Positions 22,557 through 31,580 of a stretch of 32,553 bases of DNA are shown here, one piece after another. This stretch comes from an uncultured Peptostreptococcaceae bacterium (GTDB lineage: Bacteria > Bacillota > Clostridia > Peptostreptococcales > Anaerovoracaceae). The position numbers and the translations under genes are program-made. The stretch covers positions 1-32,553 of the forward strand of contig CATJIF010000065.1 of assembly GCA_949740445.1 (NCBI GenBank), read 5' to 3'. Numbering within the stretch: the stretch's first letter is position 1; every line of letters starts with the position of its first letter. The notes under the pieces were generated by a model that did not search any database, was not told where the DNA came from, and was given only the letters and a program-made list of their open reading frames with translations.

Positions 22557-22711
22557 GAGCACCCTTCGAGACGGTCAAATGGCATCACGGAGCCCACTAC
22601 GTGCTGTGCCGGGGGATCGAAAAGGTCACAGCGGAGCTGGTGCTTAGTTTTCTTGCCTGCAATTTGCGGCGAACGATCAATAGCAAACATGGAAAAAGGA
22701 TATCCTTTCAG
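22557..22711 (+). pseudogene. C-terminal remnant of a DDE transposase (IS1182-like)
   Basis: On the plus strand, from about 22562, the frame reads PFETVKWHHGAHYVLCRG, then KVTAELVLSFLACNLRRTIN. This is the conserved C-terminal end of IS1182-type DDE transposases (EHPFGTxK...G...KvxAEl.LsFlayNlrR). The preceding E-H-P is present but one frame off, which suggests a single-base deletion. No N-terminal or catalytic part remains: upstream sequence on this strand is the antisense of the AT-rich module. It marks the border of that module and suggests insertion and later decay. Confidence 0.65.
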
Positions 22712-22783
22712 AAAAACTATTCTTTTCCATCTGTAGCTATAAGAGTGATTTTTCTCGTTAAAAATATCCCCAAACGCTTTCGA

Positions 22784-23494
22784 TTAGCGCCAGAGTATAT
22801 CTTCGCGGCACTGCCCCCGCTTCGTTACCAGCAAAATCTCCGGCGGGTTCTTTTTCTGGTTCCACATGGAAATATACGCTGCATGGTATTCCTTTGTGGA
22901 AAGCTCCTGCGCCCATCGCAGCAGCGCTTCTTTTTCCTGTGCTCCCGCCGCATGGCCGCTGTACATCACCGCCGCCAGCAGCCCGCCGGGCTTCAGCAGC
23001 GAAAGCGCAGCGGTTGCCGCCGCCAGCGTTTCTTCGCTTCGCGTAACGATTTCTTTATCACCGCCGGGCAGATATCCCAGGTTGAACAGCACAGCTGCCA
23101 CGCCCGGTTTACAATAGCTTCCTATGTGCGCATGGGAATCTAAAATCAGCTGCACCCGCGAACGCAGGCCCAGCTCCATCAGCAGCGCCGCCGTATGCGA
23201 GAGCGCCTGCGGCTGCACATCGAAGGCTGTCACCGTTCCCGAGGGGCCTACCAGACGGGCTAAGGCCGCCGTATCGCGCCCGTTTCCCATGGTGGCATCC
23301 ACCACAGAATCGCCCGCGCAAATATAATGCGATACTATCTCCATTGCCCAGTCCGTCGTCCTCGTAATTAGATTGCACGCCGCCGGTTCTGCTGCTGCCG
23401 CTCTTTCCGCTTTTCTCGATTCTTCTTCTGCCATCTGTTTCGCCCCGTCGTCCATAAACGTTCTCTCCCTCAGCGTGATCGCCGCAGCGTTCAC
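22784..23494 (-). CDS. mnmM: tRNA 5-(aminomethyl)-2-thiouridine methyltransferase family (YtqB/MnmM)
   Basis: A class I SAM methyltransferase of the family once called putative rRNA methylase and now linked to the mnm5s2U34 wobble modification of tRNA. The SAM motif DATMGNGRDT and the diagnostic NLGYLPGGDK are both present. The 236-residue frame has an Ala/Glu-rich N-terminal extension of about 40 residues relative to the usual 190-aa protein. The GTG at 23494 overlaps the stop of the HAD gene (GTGA), giving coupling; an ATG at 23455 with GGGAGAG upstream is an equally good start. The function is by family, not tested here. Confidence 0.85.
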   Translation of the reverse strand: MNAAAITLRERTFMDDGAKQMAEEESRKAERAAAAEPAACNLITRTTDWAMEIVSHYICAGDSVVDATMGNGRDTAALARLVGPSGTVTAFDVQPQALSHTAALLMELGLRSRVQLILDSHAHIGSYCKPGVAAVLFNLGYLPGGDKEIVTRSEETLAAATAALSLLKPGGLLAAVMYSGHAAGAQEKEALLRWAQELSTKEYHAAYISMWNQKKNPPEILLVTKRGQCREDILWR

Positions 23495-24381
23495 TTTCTC
23501 TCCAGAACCAATCGCGAAACCGCATATGCCACGCCATTTTCTGCGTTGGTTTTCGTTACCATATCTGCCTGCGCTTTTACTATCTCTTCCGCATTTCCCA
23601 TCGCCGCAGAAACGCCTGCGTAGCGCAGCATTTCCACATCGTTGCTGCTGTCGCCGCAGGCCAGTATCTGCTCTCGCTTTACGCCCAGCAACTCCGCCAG
23701 ATGCGATAATGCCGCTGCCTTACTGGTATGCGCGCCGCCGATTTCCAGATTGTAGGGCATGGAGCTGCACACCGTAATGCCATCAACCGTCTTCAGACGC
23801 TCCCACACTGCCTGCCGCTGTTTTAAATCGCCGAAAATCAGATTGATATTCTCCAGACAATCGCGGTTATCCAGCAGCAGCTGTGTCGCATCCTCCACCG
23901 CTATGCGGGTGGATAAAACATAGCGCTTTGATTTTTCCGAGCAGATGCCAAACTCCTCCAGATGCTCCAGGCAACTCCGCTGCGCATACACCTGATGGTG
24001 AAAAAACACTTCCTTCATAATTGAGGAATCGTAAAATAAATCCACCAGCTGCGCAATCGCTTCCCCGTCGATTAGATCGGAATACACCGTCGCCTGATCG
24101 GAAAGCCGTACAATATTTGCACCATTAGAGGTAATCGCATATTCAATTCCAGGAACGCAGACCACATCCTGCGGCAGCGCGCTGAACACCCGGCCCGTGG
24201 CAATCACCACGTGAACGCCCCGCTCCATAGCGCAAAGCAGCACATCCTTGCTCTCCTGCGTCAAAACCCCCGCCTCATTCAGCAGAGTGCCATCCATATC
24301 CAGAGCAATCAGCCGGATATCCGGCAGGGCTCCATCTTGCGCCAGCCTATTGCATCGCCAATCGTCAATATACTTATTCAT
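23491..24381 (-). CDS. Cof-type HAD-superfamily phosphatase
   Basis: A 296-residue HAD IIB hydrolase. Motif I is DMDGT (nucleophile D28, acid D30), motif II follows in the VIATGR segment, and the metal-binding motif IV is ACGDSSNDVEML near the C-terminus, with a Cof-type cap between. Such enzymes remove phosphate from sugar phosphates or flavin/PLP-like cofactors; the substrate is not deducible. The ATG at 24381 has AGGAAG about 7 nt upstream and is preferred over the longer frame, which would overlap the transporter gene. It is coupled to mnmM downstream. Confidence 0.88.
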   Translation of the reverse strand: MNKYIDDWRCNRLAQDGALPDIRLIALDMDGTLLNEAGVLTQESKDVLLCAMERGVHVVIATGRVFSALPQDVVCVPGIEYAITSNGANIVRLSDQATVYSDLIDGEAIAQLVDLFYDSSIMKEVFFHHQVYAQRSCLEHLEEFGICSEKSKRYVLSTRIAVEDATQLLLDNRDCLENINLIFGDLKQRQAVWERLKTVDGITVCSSMPYNLEIGGAHTSKAAALSHLAELLGVKREQILACGDSSNDVEMLRYAGVSAAMGNAEEIVKAQADMVTKTNAENGVAYAVSRLVLERK

Positions 24382-24496
24382 CGCGTTTCTTCCTTTTTTG
24401 CTAATTGCACGCGCAGCAGCATCCATTTTATTTTTGTAACAAGCGCTTCGCGCCGACCCTGCGCCAGCATTTTCTCCCCTGCGCTCCGATATCGTT

Positions 24497-25051
24497 TTAC
24501 CCCAGCATCGGCAATGCAGGAACGATGCAGCTGTAGACAACCGCGCCCAGCACGCCAGAAACCACCAACGCCAGAATAGGATTTACTTTGAATTTCCACA
24601 CCAAAAGCAGCGTCAGCCCGAAAAACAGCCAGCTGACAGGGCTTACAATGGAAATTTTTCCGATGCTGAAGCAAGATGCGGCAATCAATCCGATCACTGC
24701 CGGGCGGATGCCGTTCAGCGCACTTTTTAGATAGACATTATCCTTAAATTTGTTAAAATAGACCGATACCAGAAGCGACAACAGAAACGGAACTAAAATC
24801 ACGCACAGCGTACAGAGCACGCCCATCAGCGGCCCAAACAGATTATATCCTACAAATGTAGAGGAATTGACAGCGATAGGTCCCGGCGTCATTTCCGCGA
24901 TGGCTACGATATTGACAAAATCCTCCGGTAAAATCCAGGCATTGCCGTCTACGACTTCCTGCTGAATAAACGACAGCACCGCATAGCCCCCGCCAAAGGC
25001 AAAGGCTCCAATTTTAGTAAACGACAGGCACACCTGTAAAATCAGGCTCAT
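24497..25051 (-). CDS. Chromate transporter-family protein, second half-size subunit
   Basis: A 184-residue membrane protein of the CHR family, short-chain type (one domain of about six helices). The family signature FGGGYAVLSFIQQEVV (residues 19-34) and the TPGPIAVNSSTFVGY motif (about 55-69) are intact. Short-chain CHR proteins act as pairs with opposite topology, and its partner is the coupled upstream gene (ATGA overlap). Whether the true substrate is chromate, sulfate or another anion cannot be said. Confidence 0.88.
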   Translation of the reverse strand: MSLILQVCLSFTKIGAFAFGGGYAVLSFIQQEVVDGNAWILPEDFVNIVAIAEMTPGPIAVNSSTFVGYNLFGPLMGVLCTLCVILVPFLLSLLVSVYFNKFKDNVYLKSALNGIRPAVIGLIAASCFSIGKISIVSPVSWLFFGLTLLLVWKFKVNPILALVVSGVLGAVVYSCIVPALPMLG

Positions 25052-25716
25052 TTCTCTGCTCCTCCTTCTTCCTCACTTCCGTCGACGGCCCTGGGCTGTT
25101 GCTCAGTTACCACTGCGTTCTCTGTCTGTTTCTCGACCGAATCCACTGCTGCCGCATCGACTTGCGCTGCCACACTCTGTACTGCTGCTGGCCTTTCCCG
25201 CTTAAAGCAGATGCCGATTGCGATGGCGCAGATAATTACAACGATGGAATGCACGCCGAAAAAAGCCAGCGCGACAAAGGCCGCAAGCGTCAGCGCCCAG
25301 TTTCCGCCCTCTTTGATCTTTGCGGATTTTCCCAGTTTAATCACCGAATATAAAATCAGCGCTACCACTGCAGGGCGGATGCCGTTAAAGACATATTCCA
25401 CCACCGGATATTCCACAATGTTCTGAAACAGCATGGCGATAACTAATATAATAAGAATGGACGGTGTAATCGCCCCCAGCACCGCGCTGGTCGCTCCGGC
25501 AATCCCCTTGATTTTATACCCTACAAAGGTAGCCGAATTGGTTGCCAGCGGCCCCGGCAGGCTGTTGGTCAGAGAAATCGCATCTAAAAATTCCGAATCC
25601 GTCATCCAGCCCTTTGTTTCGACGACTTCTTTTTGGATAATCGGCAGCATGGCGTATCCGCCGCCCACGGTAAACATGCCGATCTTAAAAAATACCGTAA
25701 AAATTTCAAATAGCAT
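25048..25716 (-). CDS. Chromate transporter-family protein, first half-size subunit
   Basis: A 222-residue short-chain CHR protein with the same motifs as its partner: VGGGYAMLPIIQKEVV near residue 17 and LPGPLATNSATFVGY near 52. The ATG at 25716 is supported by GGAGG 7 nt upstream. It differs from typical members by an extra cytoplasmic-looking C-terminal tail of about 45 residues rich in Ala, Val, Gln and Glu, with no predicted fold. It overlaps the second subunit by four bases (ATGA). Confidence 0.88.
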   Translation of the reverse strand: MLFEIFTVFFKIGMFTVGGGYAMLPIIQKEVVETKGWMTDSEFLDAISLTNSLPGPLATNSATFVGYKIKGIAGATSAVLGAITPSILIILVIAMLFQNIVEYPVVEYVFNGIRPAVVALILYSVIKLGKSAKIKEGGNWALTLAAFVALAFFGVHSIVVIICAIAIGICFKRERPAAVQSVAAQVDAAAVDSVEKQTENAVVTEQQPRAVDGSEEEGGAEK

Positions 25717-25816
25717 AGCCTCTCCTCCTGTATATTCTTCCATTATACTATCATCGAAGCCTGCAAAAAGCAACCGACACAGAGATCAACGCACGAGGCT
25801 ACCAAGAAAAGCAGGC

Positions 25817-25854
25817 AAAAAAGCAACCGGAGAAGCAAATCTGCTCCTCCGGTT
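25817..25854 (-). terminator. Terminator of the oligopeptide transporter operon
   Basis: Stem AACCGGAG/CTCCGGTT (25825-25832 with 25847-25854), extendable inside by AGCA/TGCT, then GC and a six-T run on the minus strand (25817-25822). It lies about 28 nt after the last opp gene. Confidence 0.85.
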
Positions 25855-25882
25855 CGTTGTTGCGATAGTGCCGCCGTAATAG

Positions 25883-26869
25883 TTACAGCATATTGTGGCA
25901 GGCCACAAAGTGGCCGCTTCCCACATCCGTAAGCTCCGGCATCGCTTCGCTGCAGATATCCTTTGCGTAGCGGCACCGCGTCCGGAACGGGCATCCGCTG
26001 GGCGGATTGAGAGGCGAAGGCACATCGCCTTCCAAAATAATCCGCTTGTTGCTGGTCGCTTCGCGAGGATCGGCCACCGGAGCCGCTGACATCAGCGACT
26101 GCGTATACGGATGGCGCTTGTGCCGGAACAGTTCCTCTACATCGGCCACTTCAACCAAATGTCCCAGATACATTACGCCCACGCGATGGGAGATATGCCG
26201 CACCATGGACAGGTCGTGAGAAATGAACAGGTAGGTCAGCCCCATTTCCTGCTGGAATTCCTCCAGGATATTGACGACCTGCGCCTGGATGGATACATCC
26301 AGCGCTGAGATCGGTTCGTCGCAGACGATGAAGCGCGGTTTCAGTGCCAGCGCCCGGGCAATGCCGATTCTCTGCCGCTGGCCGCCGGAAAATTCGTGAG
26401 GATAGCGGTTGATGTGGTCGTCCTTTAATCCGACCATGGCCACCAGCTCCCGCACGCGTTCATCCCGTTCTGCTGTAGACGAAACCAGTTTCTGCACCAT
26501 CAGAGGCGCACCGATGATTTCATTGACCGTCTGCCGGGGGTCCAGCGAAGTGTAGGGGTCCTGGAAAATCATCTGCATATCCCGACGGTAGGGAGTAAAT
26601 TCTTTTTCAGGCATTTTCGTAATTTCCTGTCCGTCGTAAATTACTTTTCCATCGGTGGCCTCGTACAGTTTTAATATCGTGCGCCCCACGGTAGTCTTTC
26701 CGCAACCGGATTCTCCTACCAGCCCGAAGGTCGTTCCTTTCGTGATGGAAAACGACACATCGTCCACAGCCTTTAAGGTCAGCCTGCTCTTCTTTCCAAA
26801 GCCTTTTCCTGCGATGGAAAAATACATTTTTAAATGCTGTACATCAATCAGAGCCTTTTGTTCTTTCAT
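25883..26869 (-). CDS. oppF: Oligopeptide/dipeptide ABC transporter ATPase (OppF type)
   Basis: A 328-residue ABC ATPase. Walker A is GESGCGKT (residues 52-59), the signature is FSGGQRQRIGIARAL, and Walker B is FIVCDEPISALD. The C-terminal Opp-specific extension carries the four-Cys pattern (GCPFRTRCRYAKDIC and a later AC before HN) that in this family can hold an iron-sulfur cluster. The ATG at 26869 with AGAGGT upstream is preferred over the longer frame. It is the last gene of the operon and pairs with the OppD-type ATPase. Confidence 0.92.
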   Translation of the reverse strand: MKEQKALIDVQHLKMYFSIAGKGFGKKSRLTLKAVDDVSFSITKGTTFGLVGESGCGKTTVGRTILKLYEATDGKVIYDGQEITKMPEKEFTPYRRDMQMIFQDPYTSLDPRQTVNEIIGAPLMVQKLVSSTAERDERVRELVAMVGLKDDHINRYPHEFSGGQRQRIGIARALALKPRFIVCDEPISALDVSIQAQVVNILEEFQQEMGLTYLFISHDLSMVRHISHRVGVMYLGHLVEVADVEELFRHKRHPYTQSLMSAAPVADPREATSNKRIILEGDVPSPLNPPSGCPFRTRCRYAKDICSEAMPELTDVGSGHFVACHNML

Positions 26870-26873
26870 GGGC

Positions 26874-27926
26874 TTACCTCTCTCTATCTTTTCCCGGCGC
26901 CTGCGAATGGAGCAGCCAGCAGGCCGAACGATGTCCTTCACCAACTTCTGTCAACTGTGCCGGTGCCATCTTGCAAATTTTCATGGCTTTTTCGCAGCGC
27001 GCTGCAAACGGGCAGCCGGCGGGCGGATTCATCAGGTCGGGCGGGCTTCCCGGAATGGGGATCAGCTTTTCTCTCTGGCGTTCCACGGTCTGCGCCTCTC
27101 CACCCTTATCCTGCGATTCGCTGTCTTCTTCCTCGATTCCGTGCCTGGGCACTGAGCGCAGCAACCCTTCTGTGTACGGATGGGCAGGCTCGTAAAAAAT
27201 CTGCTCCACCGAGCCTTCTTCCATAATCAGGCCGCCGTACATGACGATAACGCGTGAACAGGAACGGGCGATAACGCCTAAATCGTGGGTAATGAGGATA
27301 ACCGCTGTGGAAAAGTTGTTCTTCAAATCCTCCATCAGCTCCATGATCTGCGCCTGGATGGTAACATCCAGCGCCGTGGTCGGCTCGTCTGCAATGAGGA
27401 TTTTGGGATTGCAGCACATGGCGATGGCGATCATCACTCGCTGCCGCATACCGCCGGACATTTCGTGGGGATACTGCTTCAGCCGCTTCTCCGGTTCGTT
27501 GATGCCTACCGTGGTAAGCATTTCTATGGCCCGCGCCTTCGCCTGCTCCTTTGTCATGTTCTTGTGAAGCCGCAGGTGCTCCATCATCTGGTTTCCTACG
27601 GTAAACAGCGGGTTCAGCGATGTCATGGGGTCCTGGAAGATCATGCCGATTTCATTTCCTCGAATGCTCCGCATGGTTTTTTCGCTCTGCGACAGGATAT
27701 CCCTGCCGTCGAATACGAGAGAATCCGCCTTGACTGCGGCATTTTCCGCCAGCAGTCGCATAATAGACATCATCGTAACGCTCTTGCCGCAGCCCGACTC
27801 GCCCACGATGCCTAAAAATTCACCAGCATCTACGTGAATGTCTACGCCGCGCACCGCCTGTACAATGCCGCCTCCGCTGGCAAAGTGCGTACGGAGGTTT
27901 TTTACTTCTAAAAGATGATTTGACAT
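26874..27926 (-). CDS. oppD: Oligopeptide/dipeptide ABC transporter ATPase (OppD type)
   Basis: A 350-residue ABC ATPase with Walker A GESGCGKS (residues 42-49), signature MSGGMRQRVMIAIAM and Walker B ILIADEPTTALD. The Opp/Dpp C-terminal extension, with GCPFAARCEKAMKIC, is present. A charged insert (GIEEEDSESQDKGGEAQTV) before the extension looks lineage-specific. It ends 4 nt before the oppF start. It energises uptake of peptides bound by OppA together with OppF. Confidence 0.92.
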   Translation of the reverse strand: MSNHLLEVKNLRTHFASGGGIVQAVRGVDIHVDAGEFLGIVGESGCGKSVTMMSIMRLLAENAAVKADSLVFDGRDILSQSEKTMRSIRGNEIGMIFQDPMTSLNPLFTVGNQMMEHLRLHKNMTKEQAKARAIEMLTTVGINEPEKRLKQYPHEMSGGMRQRVMIAIAMCCNPKILIADEPTTALDVTIQAQIMELMEDLKNNFSTAVILITHDLGVIARSCSRVIVMYGGLIMEEGSVEQIFYEPAHPYTEGLLRSVPRHGIEEEDSESQDKGGEAQTVERQREKLIPIPGSPPDLMNPPAGCPFAARCEKAMKICKMAPAQLTEVGEGHRSACWLLHSQAPGKDRER

Positions 27927-27939
27927 ACCTTCTCTCCCC

Positions 27940-28914
27940 CTACTTCTTCAAACGCGGGTCCAGCGCATCCCGCAGACCGTCACCGATGAAATTCAGGGCG
28001 AACATGGTTAAGCTGATCGCCAATGCCGGGAAGATCATCAGATGTGGATATGCGCCCATAGTTGCCATACCGTCGTTGGCCAACGTACCCCAGCTGGCCA
28101 CCGGAACGGAAATGCCGATACCGATAAAGCTTAAGAAAGCTTCGTCGAATATGGCTGCCGGAATGAGAAACATTACCGTAACGATAATGGGTCCGAAGCT
28201 GTTGGGGATCAGGTGGCGGATTAAAATCCGCAGGTTGCTCTCGCCTACTACCTTGGCTGCCACCGCAAAATCCTGATTGCGGATGGAAAGAATCTGGCCA
28301 CGGGTCTGTCTTGCTGTACTAAACCAATAGGTCAGACACAGGGCGATGAGAATGCTCCGCAGGTTGGCGCCCAAAAACATCATCAGCAGAATAATATACA
28401 GAAGCGAGGGAACCGCTGCAAACACATCGACAAAACGCATCATCAGCATGTCCACCTTGCCGCCGAAAAAGCCGGAAATACCGCCGTACAATACCCCGAT
28501 TACCATATTTACCAACGCGGTTACAATACCGATGGTCAAACTGATTCTAGCGCCATAGGCAACGCGGACAAAGAGGTCGCGCCCAAACATATCCGTTCCC
28601 ATGAGGTGCTCCATACTCGGCGTCTGATAAATAGCGTTGTAATCCTGCCCGTCGTAAGTGTACGGACTGAATATTGGAACAAAGATCGCAATCAAAACCA
28701 TAATGAAGAGAAATATAAATCCTGCGACAGCTAACTTATCGCTTTTTATCTTGATCCAAGCGTTTTTCCAGTAAGAAATGCTGGGCCGGTTAATAACATC
28801 TGTCTTTTTTTCGTCTTCCGGCAAAAGCTCGAACAGCTCGGCGGGGATGTCCTTGTCCGCCATGGTGTAAGGCGGCTGCGGCTGCTCCGGAAACATATTG
28901 ATCTTTTTTCTCAT
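27940..28914 (-). CDS. oppC: Oligopeptide ABC transporter permease (OppC type)
   Basis: A 324-residue inner-membrane permease with an N-terminal cytoplasmic extension of about 65 residues, then six predicted helices. The EAA-type loop region (RGQILSIRNQDFAVAAKVVG...RHLIPN) that docks the ATPases is clear in the last third. The ATG at 28914 has AGGAGG 7 nt upstream and avoids the basic translation of the oppB overlap. It sits between oppB and oppD with short gaps. Confidence 0.92.
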   Translation of the reverse strand: MRKKINMFPEQPQPPYTMADKDIPAELFELLPEDEKKTDVINRPSISYWKNAWIKIKSDKLAVAGFIFLFIMVLIAIFVPIFSPYTYDGQDYNAIYQTPSMEHLMGTDMFGRDLFVRVAYGARISLTIGIVTALVNMVIGVLYGGISGFFGGKVDMLMMRFVDVFAAVPSLLYIILLMMFLGANLRSILIALCLTYWFSTARQTRGQILSIRNQDFAVAAKVVGESNLRILIRHLIPNSFGPIIVTVMFLIPAAIFDEAFLSFIGIGISVPVASWGTLANDGMATMGAYPHLMIFPALAISLTMFALNFIGDGLRDALDPRLKK

Positions 28915-28927
28915 GCCTGTCCTCCTG

Positions 28928-29854
28928 TCAAGAATCGAATCTGACCCGCGGATCGATCCACGCATAGGCGATATCTACCAACAGAGTACAGACCATAATG
29001 AATGCGCCGTAGAAAATCGTTACGCCCATAATAACCGTATAGTCCCGGTCGCTGACAGAGTTTACAAAGTAACGGCCGATGCCTGGTACCATAAACATAC
29101 GCTCGATGGCAAAGCTTCCTGTCATCAGCGAAGCCACTAAGGGGCCTACGTAGGTAACCACCGGAAGGATGGCGTTGCGAATGGCGTGCTTGCCGATTAC
29201 CATCAGCTCGCTTAACCCTTTGGCTCTCGCCGTACGGATATAGTCCTGGCGCACGACCTCAAGCATAGAGGAACGAATCAGGCGGGTGATGTTGGCGATG
29301 GGTGCCAGGCACAGGCAGACCACCGGCAGGATAAAATGCTTTGCCTCGCCCCAGCCAAAGGTGGGAAACCAGGCAAGCTTCATGCAGAAGAGATACATCA
29401 AAAGCATGGCGATGACAAACGTCGGTATAGAAATACCGATGGTAGCCAATACCATAGAAACCATATCCGCGGCGCTGCCACGCTTCAGGGCAGCTATAAT
29501 GCCCAGCGGAATGCCGATGATAAGAGCCATGACAACCGCTAACATGCCAATCTGCGCCGATACGGGAAAGCTTCCGGCCAGCAGCTCATTGACCGTATAG
29601 TTCGTTTTTTTCATGGAAACGCCCAGGTCCCCATGTGCCAGGTTTTTCATATAGTTGGCGTATTGCTGCGTTACCGGCAGATCCAGTCCGTAACGGGCGC
29701 GGATGGCCTCTAATACCTCGGGCTTCAGATCCTTTTGTTCGCCAGGGCTGAACGGCCCACCGGGAATCGCATGCATCAGAAAGAAGGTTACAGTGATCAG
29801 CAGCAGCATGGATACTACGGAGATCGCCACACGCTTTAAAATAAACTTTGCCAT
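28928..29854 (-). CDS. oppB: Oligopeptide ABC transporter permease (OppB type)
   Basis: A 308-residue permease. It begins with the typical MAKFILKRVAISVVSMLLLI first helix, followed by the family motif FFLMHAIPGGPF. The EAA loop (DYIRTARAKGLSELMVIGKHAIRNAILPV) is intact. AAAGGA lies 9 nt upstream of the ATG. A hairpin separates it from oppA, which usually allows more binding protein than permease to be made. It forms the channel with OppC. Confidence 0.93.
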   Translation of the reverse strand: MAKFILKRVAISVVSMLLLITVTFFLMHAIPGGPFSPGEQKDLKPEVLEAIRARYGLDLPVTQQYANYMKNLAHGDLGVSMKKTNYTVNELLAGSFPVSAQIGMLAVVMALIIGIPLGIIAALKRGSAADMVSMVLATIGISIPTFVIAMLLMYLFCMKLAWFPTFGWGEAKHFILPVVCLCLAPIANITRLIRSSMLEVVRQDYIRTARAKGLSELMVIGKHAIRNAILPVVTYVGPLVASLMTGSFAIERMFMVPGIGRYFVNSVSDRDYTVIMGVTIFYGAFIMVCTLLVDIAYAWIDPRVRFDS

Positions 29855-29897
29855 AATCCACTATCCTTTCTCTTTTATCCTGATTTCGAAATAACAA

Positions 29898-29923
29898 AGA
29901 GGGCCCGCAAAAGCAAGCCCTCT
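29898..29923 (-). terminator. Read-through hairpin between oppA and oppB
   Basis: Stem AGAGGGC/GCCCTCT (29898-29904 with 29917-29923), followed on the minus strand by TTGTTATTT. The T-run is interrupted, so a partial terminator or 3'-end stabiliser that makes oppA mRNA more abundant than the rest is the best reading. Confidence 0.6.
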
Positions 29924-29942
29924 CGTATATTTTGACAAAACC

Positions 29943-31580
29943 TTACTCTACGATATCAGCATATTGGAAGAATACGTGGCCGATATAGCACTTGAGAACA
30001 CCCGTAACCTCGGGCTTTACAAGCATCGTATCAGTATAGAAGAATACCGGCAAAATCGGCATATCATCTACTAAAACCTTCTCCGCTTCTACAAATAAAT
30101 TCATACGGGTTTCATAATCCAGCTCCGTATAAGTTTCTTTCATCAGGCGGTCATACTCTGCGGCAGCTTCGTTTACCCAGCGGGCATCTTTTAAAGTGCC
30201 GTCGGGATCCTGCTCGCGATAGGCTTCCCATAAGAACAGGTTGGTGTTGGGGTCGTCGTAGTCGCCGGTCCAGCCGTCAGCTGCGATATCCCAATCTTCG
30301 GTATCGAATACATCCCAGTACGTAGAAGGTTCGAAGGTAACGATTTCTGTATTGATTCCGACTTCCTTCCACATGGACTGCAGCGCCTGCGCCTTGTTGA
30401 CAGATTCTTCATCATTCTGCGTTACGTACTTGTAGGTAGGCAGCCCTTCGCCGCCCGGATATCCGGCATCGGCCAGAAGCTGTTTCGCCAGCTCAATGTC
30501 ATAGGTGACTAAATCGCCAGCCTTGTCGCGCCACTGCTCATCGCCCCAGTGGATTCCGTAGGGAACCAGGCCTGTAGCGGGCAGATTTGTAGAGCCCAGA
30601 ATCTGAATCAGGGCATCCTTATTGATCGAATATGCCAGAGCCTTGCGGATTCTGTTATCCGAAATCCGGTTGGTATTGACGGTCAGGTAGTTGACGCCAA
30701 TGCGTTCTGCTGCGGTCATTTCATCGGTATCGCGATAGGTCTTGATGGACTCGGCACTCAGATTATCCGATACCTGGATTTCGTTATTCTTGTATGCGGC
30801 CAGCTCTACTGCCGGGTCGTCTAAGAATACGAAGTTGACCTCGTCGATGGCTACGTTCTCCGCATCGTAGTAATACGGATTTTTCTCTAACAGCACATTG
30901 ACCTGATCGTTCAGCTCTACAATGCGGAAAGGTCCGTTGGTGATGTAGGTTTCGGGATTCTTCGCCCAGTTGGGGTTTTCCTTAATCACATCTACTTTGT
31001 AGGGAACGTAAGTACAAGCTACGTCTAAGAAATAGGTGCAGGGGAAGGCCAGGGTAATTTCCAGCGTATTGTCGTCCAGAGCCTTAAATCCTACATCTTC
31101 CCACTCACACTCGCCGGCAACGTACTCCGTCATGTTGAGAACGTATTCCTCCATGGTGGTGGAACGGGCTGCCGTCTCGGGAGCGCAGTGGTATTTCATG
31201 GTCTCTACCCAGTCGTGGGCAGTCAGGTCAGAACCATCGGAGAATTTGGAGCCCTCTCTGATGTGGAAGGTCCATACGGTCATATCATCGTTGACGGTGT
31301 AATCATCTGCATATCCCAGCTCCGCTACGCCATCTTCGCTAATGCGCGCCAGGCCGCAGTAGATATTGTATTTCAAAATGGAATATTTTGCATAAACGCT
31401 GCTGACGGGGTCCATTGCCTCAGGCTGTGCACCGTTGGCATAGGTAATCCGCTTCTTATCGCCGCCGCTGCTGCCATCTCCGTTGTCTGCTGAATCGTCA
31501 CCACCGCCGCAGCCTGCCATCATGGTTGCTGCAAGGCACAGGGACAGAAGCAACGCCAATACTTTCTTCGTGCGTTTCAT
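29943..31580 (-). CDS. oppA: Oligopeptide-binding lipoprotein of the ABC transporter
   Basis: A 545-residue extracytoplasmic solute-binding protein (SBP_bac_5 family). The N-terminus is a lipoprotein signal: MKRTKK, a hydrophobic core, then the lipobox MMAGC with the lipidated cysteine at residue 23. A Gly/Asp/Ser linker follows, then the binding domains; AYSINKDALIQILG and the ADGWTGDYDDPN segment are typical family landmarks. It captures peptides for OppBCDF. GGAGG lies 6-7 nt upstream of the ATG, just behind a small hairpin. First gene of the operon, with a clear promoter upstream. In a lysine fermenter, peptide uptake would feed amino-acid catabolism. Confidence 0.95.
   Translation of the reverse strand: MKRTKKVLALLLSLCLAATMMAGCGGGDDSADNGDGSSGGDKKRITYANGAQPEAMDPVSSVYAKYSILKYNIYCGLARISEDGVAELGYADDYTVNDDMTVWTFHIREGSKFSDGSDLTAHDWVETMKYHCAPETAARSTTMEEYVLNMTEYVAGECEWEDVGFKALDDNTLEITLAFPCTYFLDVACTYVPYKVDVIKENPNWAKNPETYITNGPFRIVELNDQVNVLLEKNPYYYDAENVAIDEVNFVFLDDPAVELAAYKNNEIQVSDNLSAESIKTYRDTDEMTAAERIGVNYLTVNTNRISDNRIRKALAYSINKDALIQILGSTNLPATGLVPYGIHWGDEQWRDKAGDLVTYDIELAKQLLADAGYPGGEGLPTYKYVTQNDEESVNKAQALQSMWKEVGINTEIVTFEPSTYWDVFDTEDWDIAADGWTGDYDDPNTNLFLWEAYREQDPDGTLKDARWVNEAAAEYDRLMKETYTELDYETRMNLFVEAEKVLVDDMPILPVFFYTDTMLVKPEVTGVLKCYIGHVFFQYADIVE

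Noticed and set aside
22292-23143. 283-codon plus-strand frame as one gene
   Set aside because: Its first part is antisense to the AT-rich module and its end antisense to mnmM; only about 50 codons in the middle are transposase-like, so I kept only that remnant.
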